Source: CAWBRT01 sp963819175 (lineage in GTDB: Bacteria; Acidobacteriota; Terriglobia; Terriglobales; Acidobacteriaceae). From it: a DNA stretch of 64,000 bases. Under the pieces are notes generated by a model, which saw only the letters and a list, made by a program, of their open reading frames with translations, did no database searches and was not told the DNA's origin. The stretch covers positions 1 through 64,000 of the forward strand of contig CAWFVJ010000007.1 in NCBI GenBank assembly GCA_963819175.1. Reading direction: 5' to 3'. This document shows positions 26,352 to 34,302 of this stretch, one piece after another (the stretch's first letter is position 1; each line of letters opens with the position of its first letter). The position numbers and the translations under genes were made by a program.

Positions 26352-27335
26352 ATGGACCGCAGGGATTTTCTCAAGAAGTGTGCAGCTGGAGCCTTCGCCT
26401 TGAGTGCCGCCGGCGAGGTCAGACCCTTGTCGGCGCAACCCGCGGCAGTCAAATCGAGGGTCGTGGTGGCCCGCGATGCCATGCTCCGCGCAAGCGGGTC
26501 CAAAGTCGATTCGGGGCGGGTTTTCAACCTGCTCGACCGGGGAATGCAGGCGTTTTATGGCCTAGACAATCCTCTGCAAGCCTGGAAGAAGCTGGCGCGT
26601 CCTGGTGAAAAGGTCGGGCTCAAGGTCAACACCATCGCCGGACGGGGGCTGTCGACCAACGTGGAAGTCATCGAAGCCATTTGCGAAAGGCTTCAACAAG
26701 CGGGCATCCCATCGCGAGACATCATCGTCTGGGACCGTACGAACAGTGAGCTGGAGCGCGCCGGGTTCCACTTGGCGTCCGATGCCAACCGCGTGCGTTG
26801 CGTGGGAACCGACGCCTTCGGCTACGAAGAACAGCCGGAATCTTTTGGCACGGTGCGGAGCAAGTTGTCAAAGATTCTCACCCGGAACTGCGACGTGCTG
26901 ATCAATGTGCCAATCCTGAAAGATCATTGCGATGCCGGAATCACGGCGGCGCTGAAGAATATGTACGGCGTCATCGACAACCCTTACCGCTTGCACGGCC
27001 ACGGCTGCGCTCCCGGCATTGCCGATCTGAACATGCTGCCGGCGATCCGGACGAAGATGCGGCTGACCATCTGCGACGCGACCACCGCATCCTTCGACGG
27101 CGGGCCTACCTTCGACCCGGAGACTACCTGGAAGCATAACGGGGTCATCATTGCCCGGGACCCGGTCGCGCTCGATTACACCGCATGGAAGATCATCGAG
27201 CATCAACGCGCCGAACGCGGGCTCAAGACATTGCTGGATGCGGGCAGGGCGCCCCGGTTCATCGCCTTGGCGGCTGACGCGCGGCATCAACTGGGCACCA
27301 ACGATCCCAACCGAATTTCCCTGGTAGAGGTTTAG
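26352..27335 (+). CDS. DUF362 domain protein with Tat-type signal (first copy)
   Basis: The start at 26352 (MDRRDFLKKCAAGAFALSAAG) gives a textbook twin-arginine signal, so export of a folded protein is expected. A GTG at 26340 overlapping the DUF6599 stop is an alternative. The body shows KVGLKVNTIAGRGLSTN, VIEAICERLQQAG, DIIVWDRTNSELERAGF and CDVLINVPILKDHCDAGIT. It then has AALKNMYGVIDNPY and ITVA-like terminal segments, the DUF362 pattern. DUF362 proteins are poorly characterised; some carry or associate with [4Fe-4S] clusters. This copy has few cysteines, so any cluster would come from partner proteins. Confidence 0.85.
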   Translation: MDRRDFLKKCAAGAFALSAAGEVRPLSAQPAAVKSRVVVARDAMLRASGSKVDSGRVFNLLDRGMQAFYGLDNPLQAWKKLARPGEKVGLKVNTIAGRGLSTNVEVIEAICERLQQAGIPSRDIIVWDRTNSELERAGFHLASDANRVRCVGTDAFGYEEQPESFGTVRSKLSKILTRNCDVLINVPILKDHCDAGITAALKNMYGVIDNPYRLHGHGCAPGIADLNMLPAIRTKMRLTICDATTASFDGGPTFDPETTWKHNGVIIARDPVALDYTAWKIIEHQRAERGLKTLLDAGRAPRFIALAADARHQLGTNDPNRISLVEV

Positions 27336-27342
27336 CCTCGTT

Positions 27343-28311
27343 ATGGATCGACGCGAAGCGCTGCTCAAGTTATTACGCCTCGCCGGCGCCGGCGCGGGAA
27401 GCGCTGCCCTGGGCTTCTGGCTCGATCAGCGGAGCACGCGTCCGGAGCAGGCGCTGGTGATGAATGCAAAGCGCAGCCACACCGTCGCCCAGGACGCGAA
27501 ACTGCCGGAGATGATCGTTGCACAAGGGGGCGACGACCCCGCGCAATTGGTGCGCCGGGCACTGCAGGAGCTCGGCGGCATTCGCCGCTTCATCTCACGC
27601 GCGGATATCGTGGTGATCAAGCCAAACATCGGCTGGGACCGGACCGCGGAGCAGGCCGCCAATACCAATCCGTCTCTGGTAGCCGAGGTGGTTCGCCAGT
27701 GCTGGGACGCCGGGGCAAAAAAGGTCATTGTCACCGACGTGAGCTGCAACGATGCCAGACGCTGTTTCCAGCGGTCGGGGATCGCCGAAGCGGCTCGGCG
27801 CGCCGGCGCAGAGGTCATACTGCCGGAGCCCGAAAGATTCAAAGACGTCAACCTGCAAGGAGACGTGTTGCAAAATTGGCCTGTTTTGGAACCGTTTCTG
27901 GCTGCCGACAAGATCATCAACATTCCCATTGCCAAGCATCACAGCCTCTCCGGCACGACTCTGGGAATGAAGAACTGGTACGGAATTCTGGGTGGCCCCA
28001 GGCATCAACTCCATCAGCGCATCCACGAAAGCCTGGTGGATCTTGCGGATTTCATCCGTCCGACGCTGACGATCATCGACGCCTACCGGGTGCTCATGCG
28101 CAATGGACCGACCGGCGGCAACCTGGAGGATGTCGTGCTCAAGCAGACGGTGCTGGCCGGGACCGACCCGGTCGCGCTGGACGCCTATGCCGCCAAGGCT
28201 TACTGGAACCTGGACCTGAATTCGTTGCCCTACCTGAGACTAGCCGCCGAGCGCGGTTTGGGAACGCCCGCCTTCGAGACGCTTCGTACGCGGGTCATTA
28301 GGATCGGTTAA
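27343..28311 (+). CDS. DUF362 domain protein (second copy)
   Basis: This gene starts 7 bases after the first DUF362 gene. The N-terminus MDRREALLKLLRLAGAGAGS is an RR-containing signal or anchor. The body has DIVVIKPNIGWDRTAEQAAN, NPSLVAEVVRQCWDAGAKKV, TDVSCNDARRCFQRSGIAEA, IINIPIAKHHSLSGTTLGMK and NWYGILGGPRHQLHQRIHES, all characteristic DUF362 motifs. The pair differ enough to be paralogues with separate roles. They end the redox gene cluster that begins at 23429. Confidence 0.88.
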   Translation: MDRREALLKLLRLAGAGAGSAALGFWLDQRSTRPEQALVMNAKRSHTVAQDAKLPEMIVAQGGDDPAQLVRRALQELGGIRRFISRADIVVIKPNIGWDRTAEQAANTNPSLVAEVVRQCWDAGAKKVIVTDVSCNDARRCFQRSGIAEAARRAGAEVILPEPERFKDVNLQGDVLQNWPVLEPFLAADKIINIPIAKHHSLSGTTLGMKNWYGILGGPRHQLHQRIHESLVDLADFIRPTLTIIDAYRVLMRNGPTGGNLEDVVLKQTVLAGTDPVALDAYAAKAYWNLDLNSLPYLRLAAERGLGTPAFETLRTRVIRIG

Positions 28312-28368
28312 CCGCTTCGGAACAGACGATTCCCTTGTGAGCGGTCGTCAAGATGGTTGTGGGCGGCG

Positions 28369-28611
28369 CTATGTTGTCGTTTTGAACTTGAGCTTCGACT
28401 TGTTCTCTTCCAGAAATTCCTTCAGTTGCGGGCTGGCGTCGAGCAGCCGGGTCCATTGTTCGTAGTACAGCGTCACTGGAAAGCGTCCAAGGCCGTAAAC
28501 GCTTACTCCGCCCTTCTCGCTGACCTTGAATTGGATGGTGGCGGTTCTTTGCTGTTTGGTCTCAAGTTCCGCCAGTTTCGCTTTCAGTTCCTCATAGGTA
28601 GGCTCAGGCAT
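28369..28611 (-). CDS. Small conserved-looking hypothetical protein (80 aa)
   Basis: Not assigned to a named family. The sequence MPEPTYEELKAKLAELETKQ is a short coiled-coil helix. It is followed by a beta-type domain containing GGVSVYGLGRFPVTLYYEQW and a helical end rich in Lys. I believe similar small proteins occur in other Acidobacteriota, but cannot verify this here. It is convergent with the DUF362 pair, and the flanking 50-base gap holds no visible terminator. Confidence 0.65.
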   Translation of the reverse strand: MPEPTYEELKAKLAELETKQQRTATIQFKVSEKGGVSVYGLGRFPVTLYYEQWTRLLDASPQLKEFLEENKSKLKFKTTT

Positions 28612-28867
28612 CGAATCCCTCCATCAGTTTCACAGTGCAGCTCTCGAAACCATAACAATATCATGCGGGGCCTGCTCGCGAGATACCCGGCGAATGGAAA
28701 GTTGAAAGCGCGGAGCGCCCTTCCGGATGGGTGCTTGCCCGGCTGCCGGCATTCTCTTTTGTTGTTTTGGTGCCGCCAATCTGGTAAAAATTGCGCACTG
28801 GTCTGTATTCTCTGGCCTCATATCCGCCCTGGGCGGTGGCTGATTGCCGTCCGACAGGAGCACGAGC

Positions 28868-30505
28868 ATGAATGGAAATCGCAGAAGTTTTCTGAAGACC
28901 GCCGGCGCGATTGGCGCCATCACCGCAGCGGGTGGATTTCCCCGTGGGAACTGGCTCCCCCGGGCGTTTGGAGATTCCATGGACCCCAAAAAAGAGAACA
29001 TCACTGCCGATATGTCCCGCTGGGCTGCGGGCGTGAAGTTCAATGATCTTTCAGCCGACGCTGTCCATCAGGCGAAGCGGTTCCTGCTGGATTCCATGGG
29101 CTGCGCGCTGGGCGGATACCAGCAGCATGACACGGTGATCGCCCTCCAGGTGCTCGATGAAATTGCCGCTCCCGGTCCTGCGACCGTCATCGGCTCCGGG
29201 AAGAAGATCGATTGCGTGCATGCGGCATTCGTGAACGCGCTCATGATCCGCTGCATGGACTACAACGACATCTACTGGAAACAGGACCCGGTGCATCCCT
29301 CCGACATCTTTCCCGCCGCTATCGCCTGTGGCGAGCGTGTCAAGAGCGACGGCCGTGAATTGATCGTCGGCCTGGTGCTCGGTCACGAATTCGAGATGCG
29401 TTTCGCCGAATGCGCTTTTCCGGGAATTCGCGAGCGCGGCTGGCATCACGCAATGCTCACCGCCTTTGTTGCGCCCATTGTTGCCGGCCGCATGTTGCAG
29501 CTGCCGTGGCAGCAGATTCAGCACGCCATCGGCATCTCCGGCTCGGCGCGCGGTACTCTCGGCGCGGTGACTGCCGGCAAGCTGACCATGATGAAGAACA
29601 CGGCGGACCCGATGGCAACGGAAAGCGGCGTACTCGCCGCCTTGCTGGCGGCCAAGGGCTACACCGGGCCTGAGCATGTGATCGACGGCAAAGAGGGGCT
29701 GGTTCAGGTGATCGCGTCAGATTGGAAGCTCAACGTGCTGACGGACGGCTTGGGCAAATCGTGGCGCATTACCCAATGCGGCATGAAGTTTTTCCCCACC
29801 GAAGCTCTGACGCATTCCCCCATCTCGGCGGTGCTCGACCTGGTAAAGGAGAACGACCTCAAGCCGGACCAGATTGAGAAAGTTCAAATCCGCACGGTGG
29901 CCCGGGCAGCCGATATTCTGGCCGACCCCAGCAAGTACGATCCGCATTCCAAGGAGACGGCCGACCACTCGTTGCCCTACGGGGTCGCGGCCGCCATCGT
30001 CGATCGCCAGGTCACGCCGACGCAGTTCACCACGGCAAAGATCAACGACCCGCAGATCCGCGCCCAGCTTCGCAAAGTCGAAGTCACCGGCGATCCGGAG
30101 ATCGAGAAGGTGTTTCCGGCTTTGCAGCGCGTGAACGTCACGATCATCGCTACCAACGGCAAGCGGTTCAACAAGCAACTCGACTACCCGAAGGGCGATG
30201 CCCGCAATCCACTCAGCGACCGCGAGGTCGAGGAGAAGTTCGCGGCGCTCGCCGAAGGTTCATTGACCAAAGCGCAGCAGAAGCGCGTTTTCGATACCAT
30301 TTGGAACCTGGAAAAAGCCCCCTCGATCACAACACTGATGGAGATGCTGAAATCGGGAAAGAGCCCCGCCGCTCACAGGCTTAACGGGCACCGAGGTTCA
30401 ACCCGCAGGAGCAGTTGGAGATGCCAACGATGCATTACCTCCTCTTTTACGAAGTCGTGGAAGGTTATGTCGAGAAGCGGGCACCGTTCCGCGAACTGCA
30501 CATGA
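28868..30505 (+). CDS. MmgE/PrpD family protein with Tat signal (2-methylcitrate dehydratase-like)
   Basis: The ATG at 28868 with ACAGGAGCACG upstream gives MNGNRRSFLKTAGAIGAITA, a twin-arginine signal that is odd because PrpD is normally cytoplasmic. The mature part has the MmgE/PrpD pattern: LSADAVHQAKRFLLDSMGCA, GKKIDCVHAAFVNALMIRCM, DYNDIYWKQDPVHPSD, GISGSARGTLGAVTAGKL and TQCGMKFFPTEALTHS. Family members dehydrate 2-methylcitrate or act on related acids; the substrate here is unknown. The annotated end overlaps the YciI gene. An alternative with one base added near TTGAAATCGGG would stop at 30384 and look more natural. Confidence 0.82.
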   Translation: MNGNRRSFLKTAGAIGAITAAGGFPRGNWLPRAFGDSMDPKKENITADMSRWAAGVKFNDLSADAVHQAKRFLLDSMGCALGGYQQHDTVIALQVLDEIAAPGPATVIGSGKKIDCVHAAFVNALMIRCMDYNDIYWKQDPVHPSDIFPAAIACGERVKSDGRELIVGLVLGHEFEMRFAECAFPGIRERGWHHAMLTAFVAPIVAGRMLQLPWQQIQHAIGISGSARGTLGAVTAGKLTMMKNTADPMATESGVLAALLAAKGYTGPEHVIDGKEGLVQVIASDWKLNVLTDGLGKSWRITQCGMKFFPTEALTHSPISAVLDLVKENDLKPDQIEKVQIRTVARAADILADPSKYDPHSKETADHSLPYGVAAAIVDRQVTPTQFTTAKINDPQIRAQLRKVEVTGDPEIEKVFPALQRVNVTIIATNGKRFNKQLDYPKGDARNPLSDREVEEKFAALAEGSLTKAQQKRVFDTIWNLEKAPSITTLMEMLKSGKSPAAHRLNGHRGSTRRSSWRCQRCITSSFTKSWKVMSRSGHRSANCT

Positions 30506-30720
30506 AACACGCCATGGGGGCGTTCGAGCGCGGAGAGTTGGTTCTGGCCGGCGCACTGGCGGACCCGATAGACGGCGCCGTGCTGGTTTTCCGAGGTCCG
30601 ACGCCGCAGTTCGCCGAGGCATTCGCTAAGGGGGACCCCTACGTTATCAACGGTCTCATCAAATCGTGGCGCGTGCGCAAGTGGATGACGGTCATCGGCG
30701 AAGGACTGCAGCCCGCATAG
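30421..30720 (+). CDS. YciI family protein
   Basis: This short protein (ATG at 30421; second ATG at 30430) has the YciI ferredoxin-like fold pattern: MHYLLFYEVVEGYVEKRAPF, RELHMKHAMGAFERGELVLA, GALADPIDGAVLVFRG and a C-terminal DPYVINGLIKSW. YciI-like proteins are small putative enzymes or binding modules with conserved His/Asp; activity is unproven. It immediately follows the PrpD-like gene, so the two are probably cotranscribed. A second YciI gene is at 44419. Confidence 0.85.
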   Translation: MPTMHYLLFYEVVEGYVEKRAPFRELHMKHAMGAFERGELVLAGALADPIDGAVLVFRGPTPQFAEAFAKGDPYVINGLIKSWRVRKWMTVIGEGLQPA

Positions 30721-31105
30721 GAGGCTGCGGCGATAAGGCATCCATACCTAACTCCACCTTGGTGCCGATCCGGGCGGTGGCAGATGGCTGCGTCTCCACC
30801 GACGATGTGCAGTTCAGGAGGTCGAAAGGTGGACTCCGGCACCCCACTCAGGTGCTATTGGAGCCGACGGTGGCCTATAATAGGGCTTCCTTATAGCATC
30901 GATCAGAAACTTGACTTGGACGTGCCCCAAGTCGAGAGTACGATACATGCTTACATTTACGTTTGTATGTGCCTGAGTGTTAGCGTGACGTGGTGTCAGC
31001 CGACGCCCTGCGTTTGACGTAAGTTGAGAGATTCCGAACGCTCTGTCGGCAGTGTGTCCACGAAAATGAAGGTCTCGTCCGTTCTCACCTCTGGAGGGAG
31101 GCTAC
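30721..31105. promoter_or_regulatory. Upstream region of the glt operon, with dyad and -10-like element
   Basis: This 385-bp stretch contains TATAAT at 30876-30881 and an imperfect dyad CTTGACTTGG-7-CCAAGTCGAG at 30910-30936. The dyad could be an operator for a homodimeric regulator. The SD of gltI (GGAGGGAGGCTAC) ends at 31105. No gene is seen. Placement of the promoter relative to the dyad is not resolved because no good -35 sits at proper distance. Confidence 0.45.
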
Positions 31106-32005
31106 ATGTCCATTACACGAGTGATCTCCGCAGTCATCGTTTCCGCGATGCTGATCGCGCCCGCTGCGGCCCAGCAGCAACTCACTGGGACGCTGAAAAA
31201 GATCAAGGATACCAACAGCATCACGCTCGGTCATCGCGAGTCGGCAATACCTTTCTCGTATTATGACCAGAATCAAAATGTTGTCGGGTACGCTCAGGAT
31301 TTCGCCGTAAAGATTGTTGACGCCATTAAGAAGGACCTGAACCTTCCCAACCTGAAGGTAAACATGATTCCCGTCACCCCGCAGAACCGCATGACTCTGT
31401 TGCAGAACGGCACCATCGACATGGAGTGCGGTTCGACCACGAATAACACCACGCGACAGAAGCAGGTGGCTTTTGCCGACACTTACTTTGTGATCGGCAC
31501 GCGTCTGCTGACCAAGAAGACCTCCGGCATCAAGGACTTTCCGGATCTGAAGGGCAAGACGGTTGTCGTAACGGCCGGTACGACTTCGGAAGAGCTTCTG
31601 GGCAAGATGAATACCACGAAAAATATGGGGATGAAGATCATCAGCGCCAGCGAACATGGTCAGTCGTTCATGAATCTGGAGACAGGCCGCGCGGTCGCAT
31701 TCATGGTCGATGACATTCTTCTCTACGGCGAGCGCATGAAAGCCAAGCATCCAGAAGATTATGTGGTTGTGGGCACGCCGCAATCCTTCGAGGCATATGG
31801 CTGCATGCTCCGCAAGGACGATCCGCAGTTCAAAACGTTTGTCGATGGCGTCATCTCCAAAATCGAGACCTCCGGCGAAGCCATGAAGATTTACAAGAAG
31901 TGGCTTCAGTCCCCCATTCCGCCCAAGGGACTCAACCTGAACTTCCCGATCAGCAAGGAAGTGGCCGATACCTACAAGCATCCGAATGACAAGGCGTTCC
32001 AGTAG
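31106..32005 (+). CDS. gltI: Amino-acid ABC transporter substrate-binding protein (GltI-like)
   Basis: This exported binding protein has a signal peptide MSITRVISAVIVSAMLIAPA and a mature start near QQQLTGTLKKIKDT. Family motifs are SITLGHRESAIPFSYYDQNQ, NRMTLLQNGTIDMECGSTTN and GKTVVVTAGTTSEELL. This is the glutamate/aspartate branch of the polar-amino-acid binding proteins. Length is 299. It is the first gene of a four-gene operon with two permeases and an ATPase. I infer acidic amino acids from the branch; related specificity such as glutamine is possible. Confidence 0.93.
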   Translation: MSITRVISAVIVSAMLIAPAAAQQQLTGTLKKIKDTNSITLGHRESAIPFSYYDQNQNVVGYAQDFAVKIVDAIKKDLNLPNLKVNMIPVTPQNRMTLLQNGTIDMECGSTTNNTTRQKQVAFADTYFVIGTRLLTKKTSGIKDFPDLKGKTVVVTAGTTSEELLGKMNTTKNMGMKIISASEHGQSFMNLETGRAVAFMVDDILLYGERMKAKHPEDYVVVGTPQSFEAYGCMLRKDDPQFKTFVDGVISKIETSGEAMKIYKKWLQSPIPPKGLNLNFPISKEVADTYKHPNDKAFQ

Positions 32006-32060
32006 AAACCAGCAGGCAGTGCGCCGCATCGTCGATGTGGGGATCGGAGTGTAGCAGAGG

Positions 32061-32798
32061 ATGCACTATCACTGGAACTGGTCGATTTTTCTGCAACCGG
32101 TCCCGTCCGGAGAGACAACCTACCTTGGCTGGCTGCTGGTCGGCCTGCAATGGACGGTGGCGTTGTCTCTCTGTTCCTGGTGCACCGCTCTCATCGTTGG
32201 AACCCCTCTCGGCGTCATGCGCACCTTGCCCAACCGTTTTCTGTCCGGGTTGGCGGCGGCCTATGTGGCGGTGTTTCGGAACATTCCGCTGCTGGTGCAG
32301 CTATTCATCTGGTACTTCGTTATTCCCGAACTGGTGCCGGTAAAAGCCGGCGATTGGTTCAAACAGTTGAATCCCGTTTTGCAGGAATTTGTCGCGGCAT
32401 GGCTCTGCCTGGGGCTGTTTACCTCTGCCCGTATTGTCGAGCAGGTTCGCGCCGGAATTGAATCGCTGGGACGGGGACAGCGGGGTGCTGGTCTTGCGAT
32501 GGGCCTGACTCTCGGGCAGACCTATCGTCATGTTCTGTTGCCGATGGGGTTTCGCATCATTCTTCCTCCGCTCACGTCGGAGTTTCTCAACTGCATCAAG
32601 AACTCAGCGGTCGCGACCACGATCGGGTTCGTCGAACTCTCCCGCCAGGCCCAGCAGCTGGTGGATTACACGGCGCAACCGTACGAGGCGTTCATCTCCG
32701 TCACCGCGCTCTATCTGGTCGTCAACGCCATCGTGATGTATTTCATGCGTTGGATCGAGCGGCGCACGCGCGTTCCGGGCTTCATGGTAGCCAAGTAA
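32061..32798 (+). CDS. gltJ: Amino-acid ABC transporter permease (GltJ-like)
   Basis: This 245-residue inner-membrane permease of the HisM/GltJ class has helices near 23-45, 60-100 and 170-220. It includes LFIWYFVIPELVP and the EAA loop LGRGQRGAGLAMGLTLGQTY followed by VLLPMGFRIILPPLTSEF. The EAA loop docks with the ATPase. It lies 55 bases after gltI and 10 bases before the second permease, in the standard order. Confidence 0.92.
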   Translation: MHYHWNWSIFLQPVPSGETTYLGWLLVGLQWTVALSLCSWCTALIVGTPLGVMRTLPNRFLSGLAAAYVAVFRNIPLLVQLFIWYFVIPELVPVKAGDWFKQLNPVLQEFVAAWLCLGLFTSARIVEQVRAGIESLGRGQRGAGLAMGLTLGQTYRHVLLPMGFRIILPPLTSEFLNCIKNSAVATTIGFVELSRQAQQLVDYTAQPYEAFISVTALYLVVNAIVMYFMRWIERRTRVPGFMVAK

Positions 32799-32807
32799 AG
32801 GCAGGCG

Positions 32808-33485
32808 ATGTACGAATTCGATTGGAGTTCCATTCCCGGCGCGCTCCCCTTTCTATTGAAGGGCGCGGTCATTACTCTCGAAATAACGCTGACGGCGGTA
32901 GTTTTCGGCATTCTCTGGGGCACCCTGCTGGCAGTGGCGCGGCTATCCTCCTTCGCGGTCCTGACGAAACCCGCTACGGCCTACGTCAATTTGTTTCGAT
33001 CCATCCCGTTCGTCATGGTGATTCTCTGGTTCTTCCTGATCGTGCCCCAGGCCATACAGGCGATGTTTGGCGGGGCCGTGAAGGATATCCGGCTGACTTC
33101 CGCTCTGGTTGCCTTCTCGCTGTTTCAGGCGGCCTACTATTCGGAGATCATGCGCGCGGGAATCCAGAGTGTCCCCAAGGACCAGGCTCAGGCTGGCTAT
33201 GCGCTCGGCATGAGATACGGCCAGGTCATGAGCCTGATCGTGCTGCCCCAGGCCTTTCGCAACATGGTCCCGCTGTTGTTGACGCAGACCATCATTCTGT
33301 TTCAAGACACATCGCTGGTGTACGTGATCGGGCTGGCGGATTTCTTCGGCAGCGCCCAGAAAGTGGGCGAGCGCGACGGCCGGCTGGTGGAACTGTTGTT
33401 GTTTGCGGGCGCTATTTATTTCGTAATCTGCTCGGCGATGTCTTATCTGGTGAAACGGCTGCAAGAGCAGAAGGTGGCGGCATGA
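32808..33485 (+). CDS. gltK: Amino-acid ABC transporter permease (GltK-like)
   Basis: This second permease of the pair has 225 residues. It contains helices ALPFLLKGAVITLEITLTAV, FRSIPFVMVILWFFLIVP, and the EAA loop VPKDQAQAGYALGMRYGQVM plus IVLPQAFRNMVPLLLTQ. The two permeases form the heterodimeric channel. Its stop overlaps the gltL start (ATGA), so translation is coupled to the ATPase. Confidence 0.92.
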   Translation: MYEFDWSSIPGALPFLLKGAVITLEITLTAVVFGILWGTLLAVARLSSFAVLTKPATAYVNLFRSIPFVMVILWFFLIVPQAIQAMFGGAVKDIRLTSALVAFSLFQAAYYSEIMRAGIQSVPKDQAQAGYALGMRYGQVMSLIVLPQAFRNMVPLLLTQTIILFQDTSLVYVIGLADFFGSAQKVGERDGRLVELLLFAGAIYFVICSAMSYLVKRLQEQKVAA

Positions 33486-34210
33486 TCTCGATTCGGGGCA
33501 TTTCCAAGTGGTACGGCAGCTTCCAGGTTCTCAAGGATTGCAGCACTGAAGTTCAGAAGGGCGAGGTCGTGGTGGTCTGCGGCCCTTCCGGCTCCGGCAA
33601 AAGTACGCTGATCAAGTGCGTCAACGGTCTTGAGCCGTTTCAAAAAGGCGAGATCGTTGTCAATGGCACCTCTGTCGGCGACCGCAAGACCGACCTTCCC
33701 AAACTGCGTGCGCACGTCGGAATGGTCTTCCAGCACTTCGAACTGTTTCCCCACATGACCGTCCTGGAAAACCTGACCATCGCCCAGATCAAGGTGCTCA
33801 AGCGGAGCAAAGAGGAAGCACTGGAAAGAGGGTTCAAGCTGCTGGACCGGGTTGGGCTCAGGGATCAGGCCCGCAAGTATCCGGGCGAACTTTCGGGCGG
33901 GCAGCAGCAGCGCGTGGCCATTGCCCGAGCCTTGGCGATGGACCCCATCTGCATGCTGTTCGACGAGCCCACCTCGGCTCTCGATCCGGAAATGATCAAC
34001 GAAGTGCTCGATGTCATGGTCAAACTCGCCACCGAAGGCATGACGATGATGGTCGTAAGTCACGAGATGGGATTCGCCAGAAAGGTCGCGAATCGCGTCA
34101 TCTTCATGGACCATGGATCGATCGTTGAGGACGCCACCAAAGACCACTTTTTCGGAGCGCCTCATTCTGAACGGGCGCAGCTGTTCCTCTCGAAAATTCT
34201 TGGCCACTGA
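33482..34210 (+). CDS. gltL: Amino-acid ABC transporter ATP-binding protein (GltL-like)
   Basis: This 242-residue ATPase starts at 33482 (MISIRGISKWYGSFQVL). Walker A is GPSGSGKST near residue 35, the signature is LSGGQQQRVAIARALAM, and Walker B is CMLFDEPTSALDPE. The MVVSHEMGFARKVANRVIFM switch segment is typical of polar-amino-acid importers. Only this ATPase frame is convincing; a longer open frame upstream is non-coding. It completes the gltIJKL set. Confidence 0.96.
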   Translation: MISIRGISKWYGSFQVLKDCSTEVQKGEVVVVCGPSGSGKSTLIKCVNGLEPFQKGEIVVNGTSVGDRKTDLPKLRAHVGMVFQHFELFPHMTVLENLTIAQIKVLKRSKEEALERGFKLLDRVGLRDQARKYPGELSGGQQQRVAIARALAMDPICMLFDEPTSALDPEMINEVLDVMVKLATEGMTMMVVSHEMGFARKVANRVIFMDHGSIVEDATKDHFFGAPHSERAQLFLSKILGH

Positions 34211-34302
34211 ACAGTTCCGGCTGTCTCGATCCGGCTGTCCATAAGTGCTAACCGGCGCAGGCTTTTGGCGCAACCCTGCTCGCAGGGCCGCAGCAGAATA
34301 CA

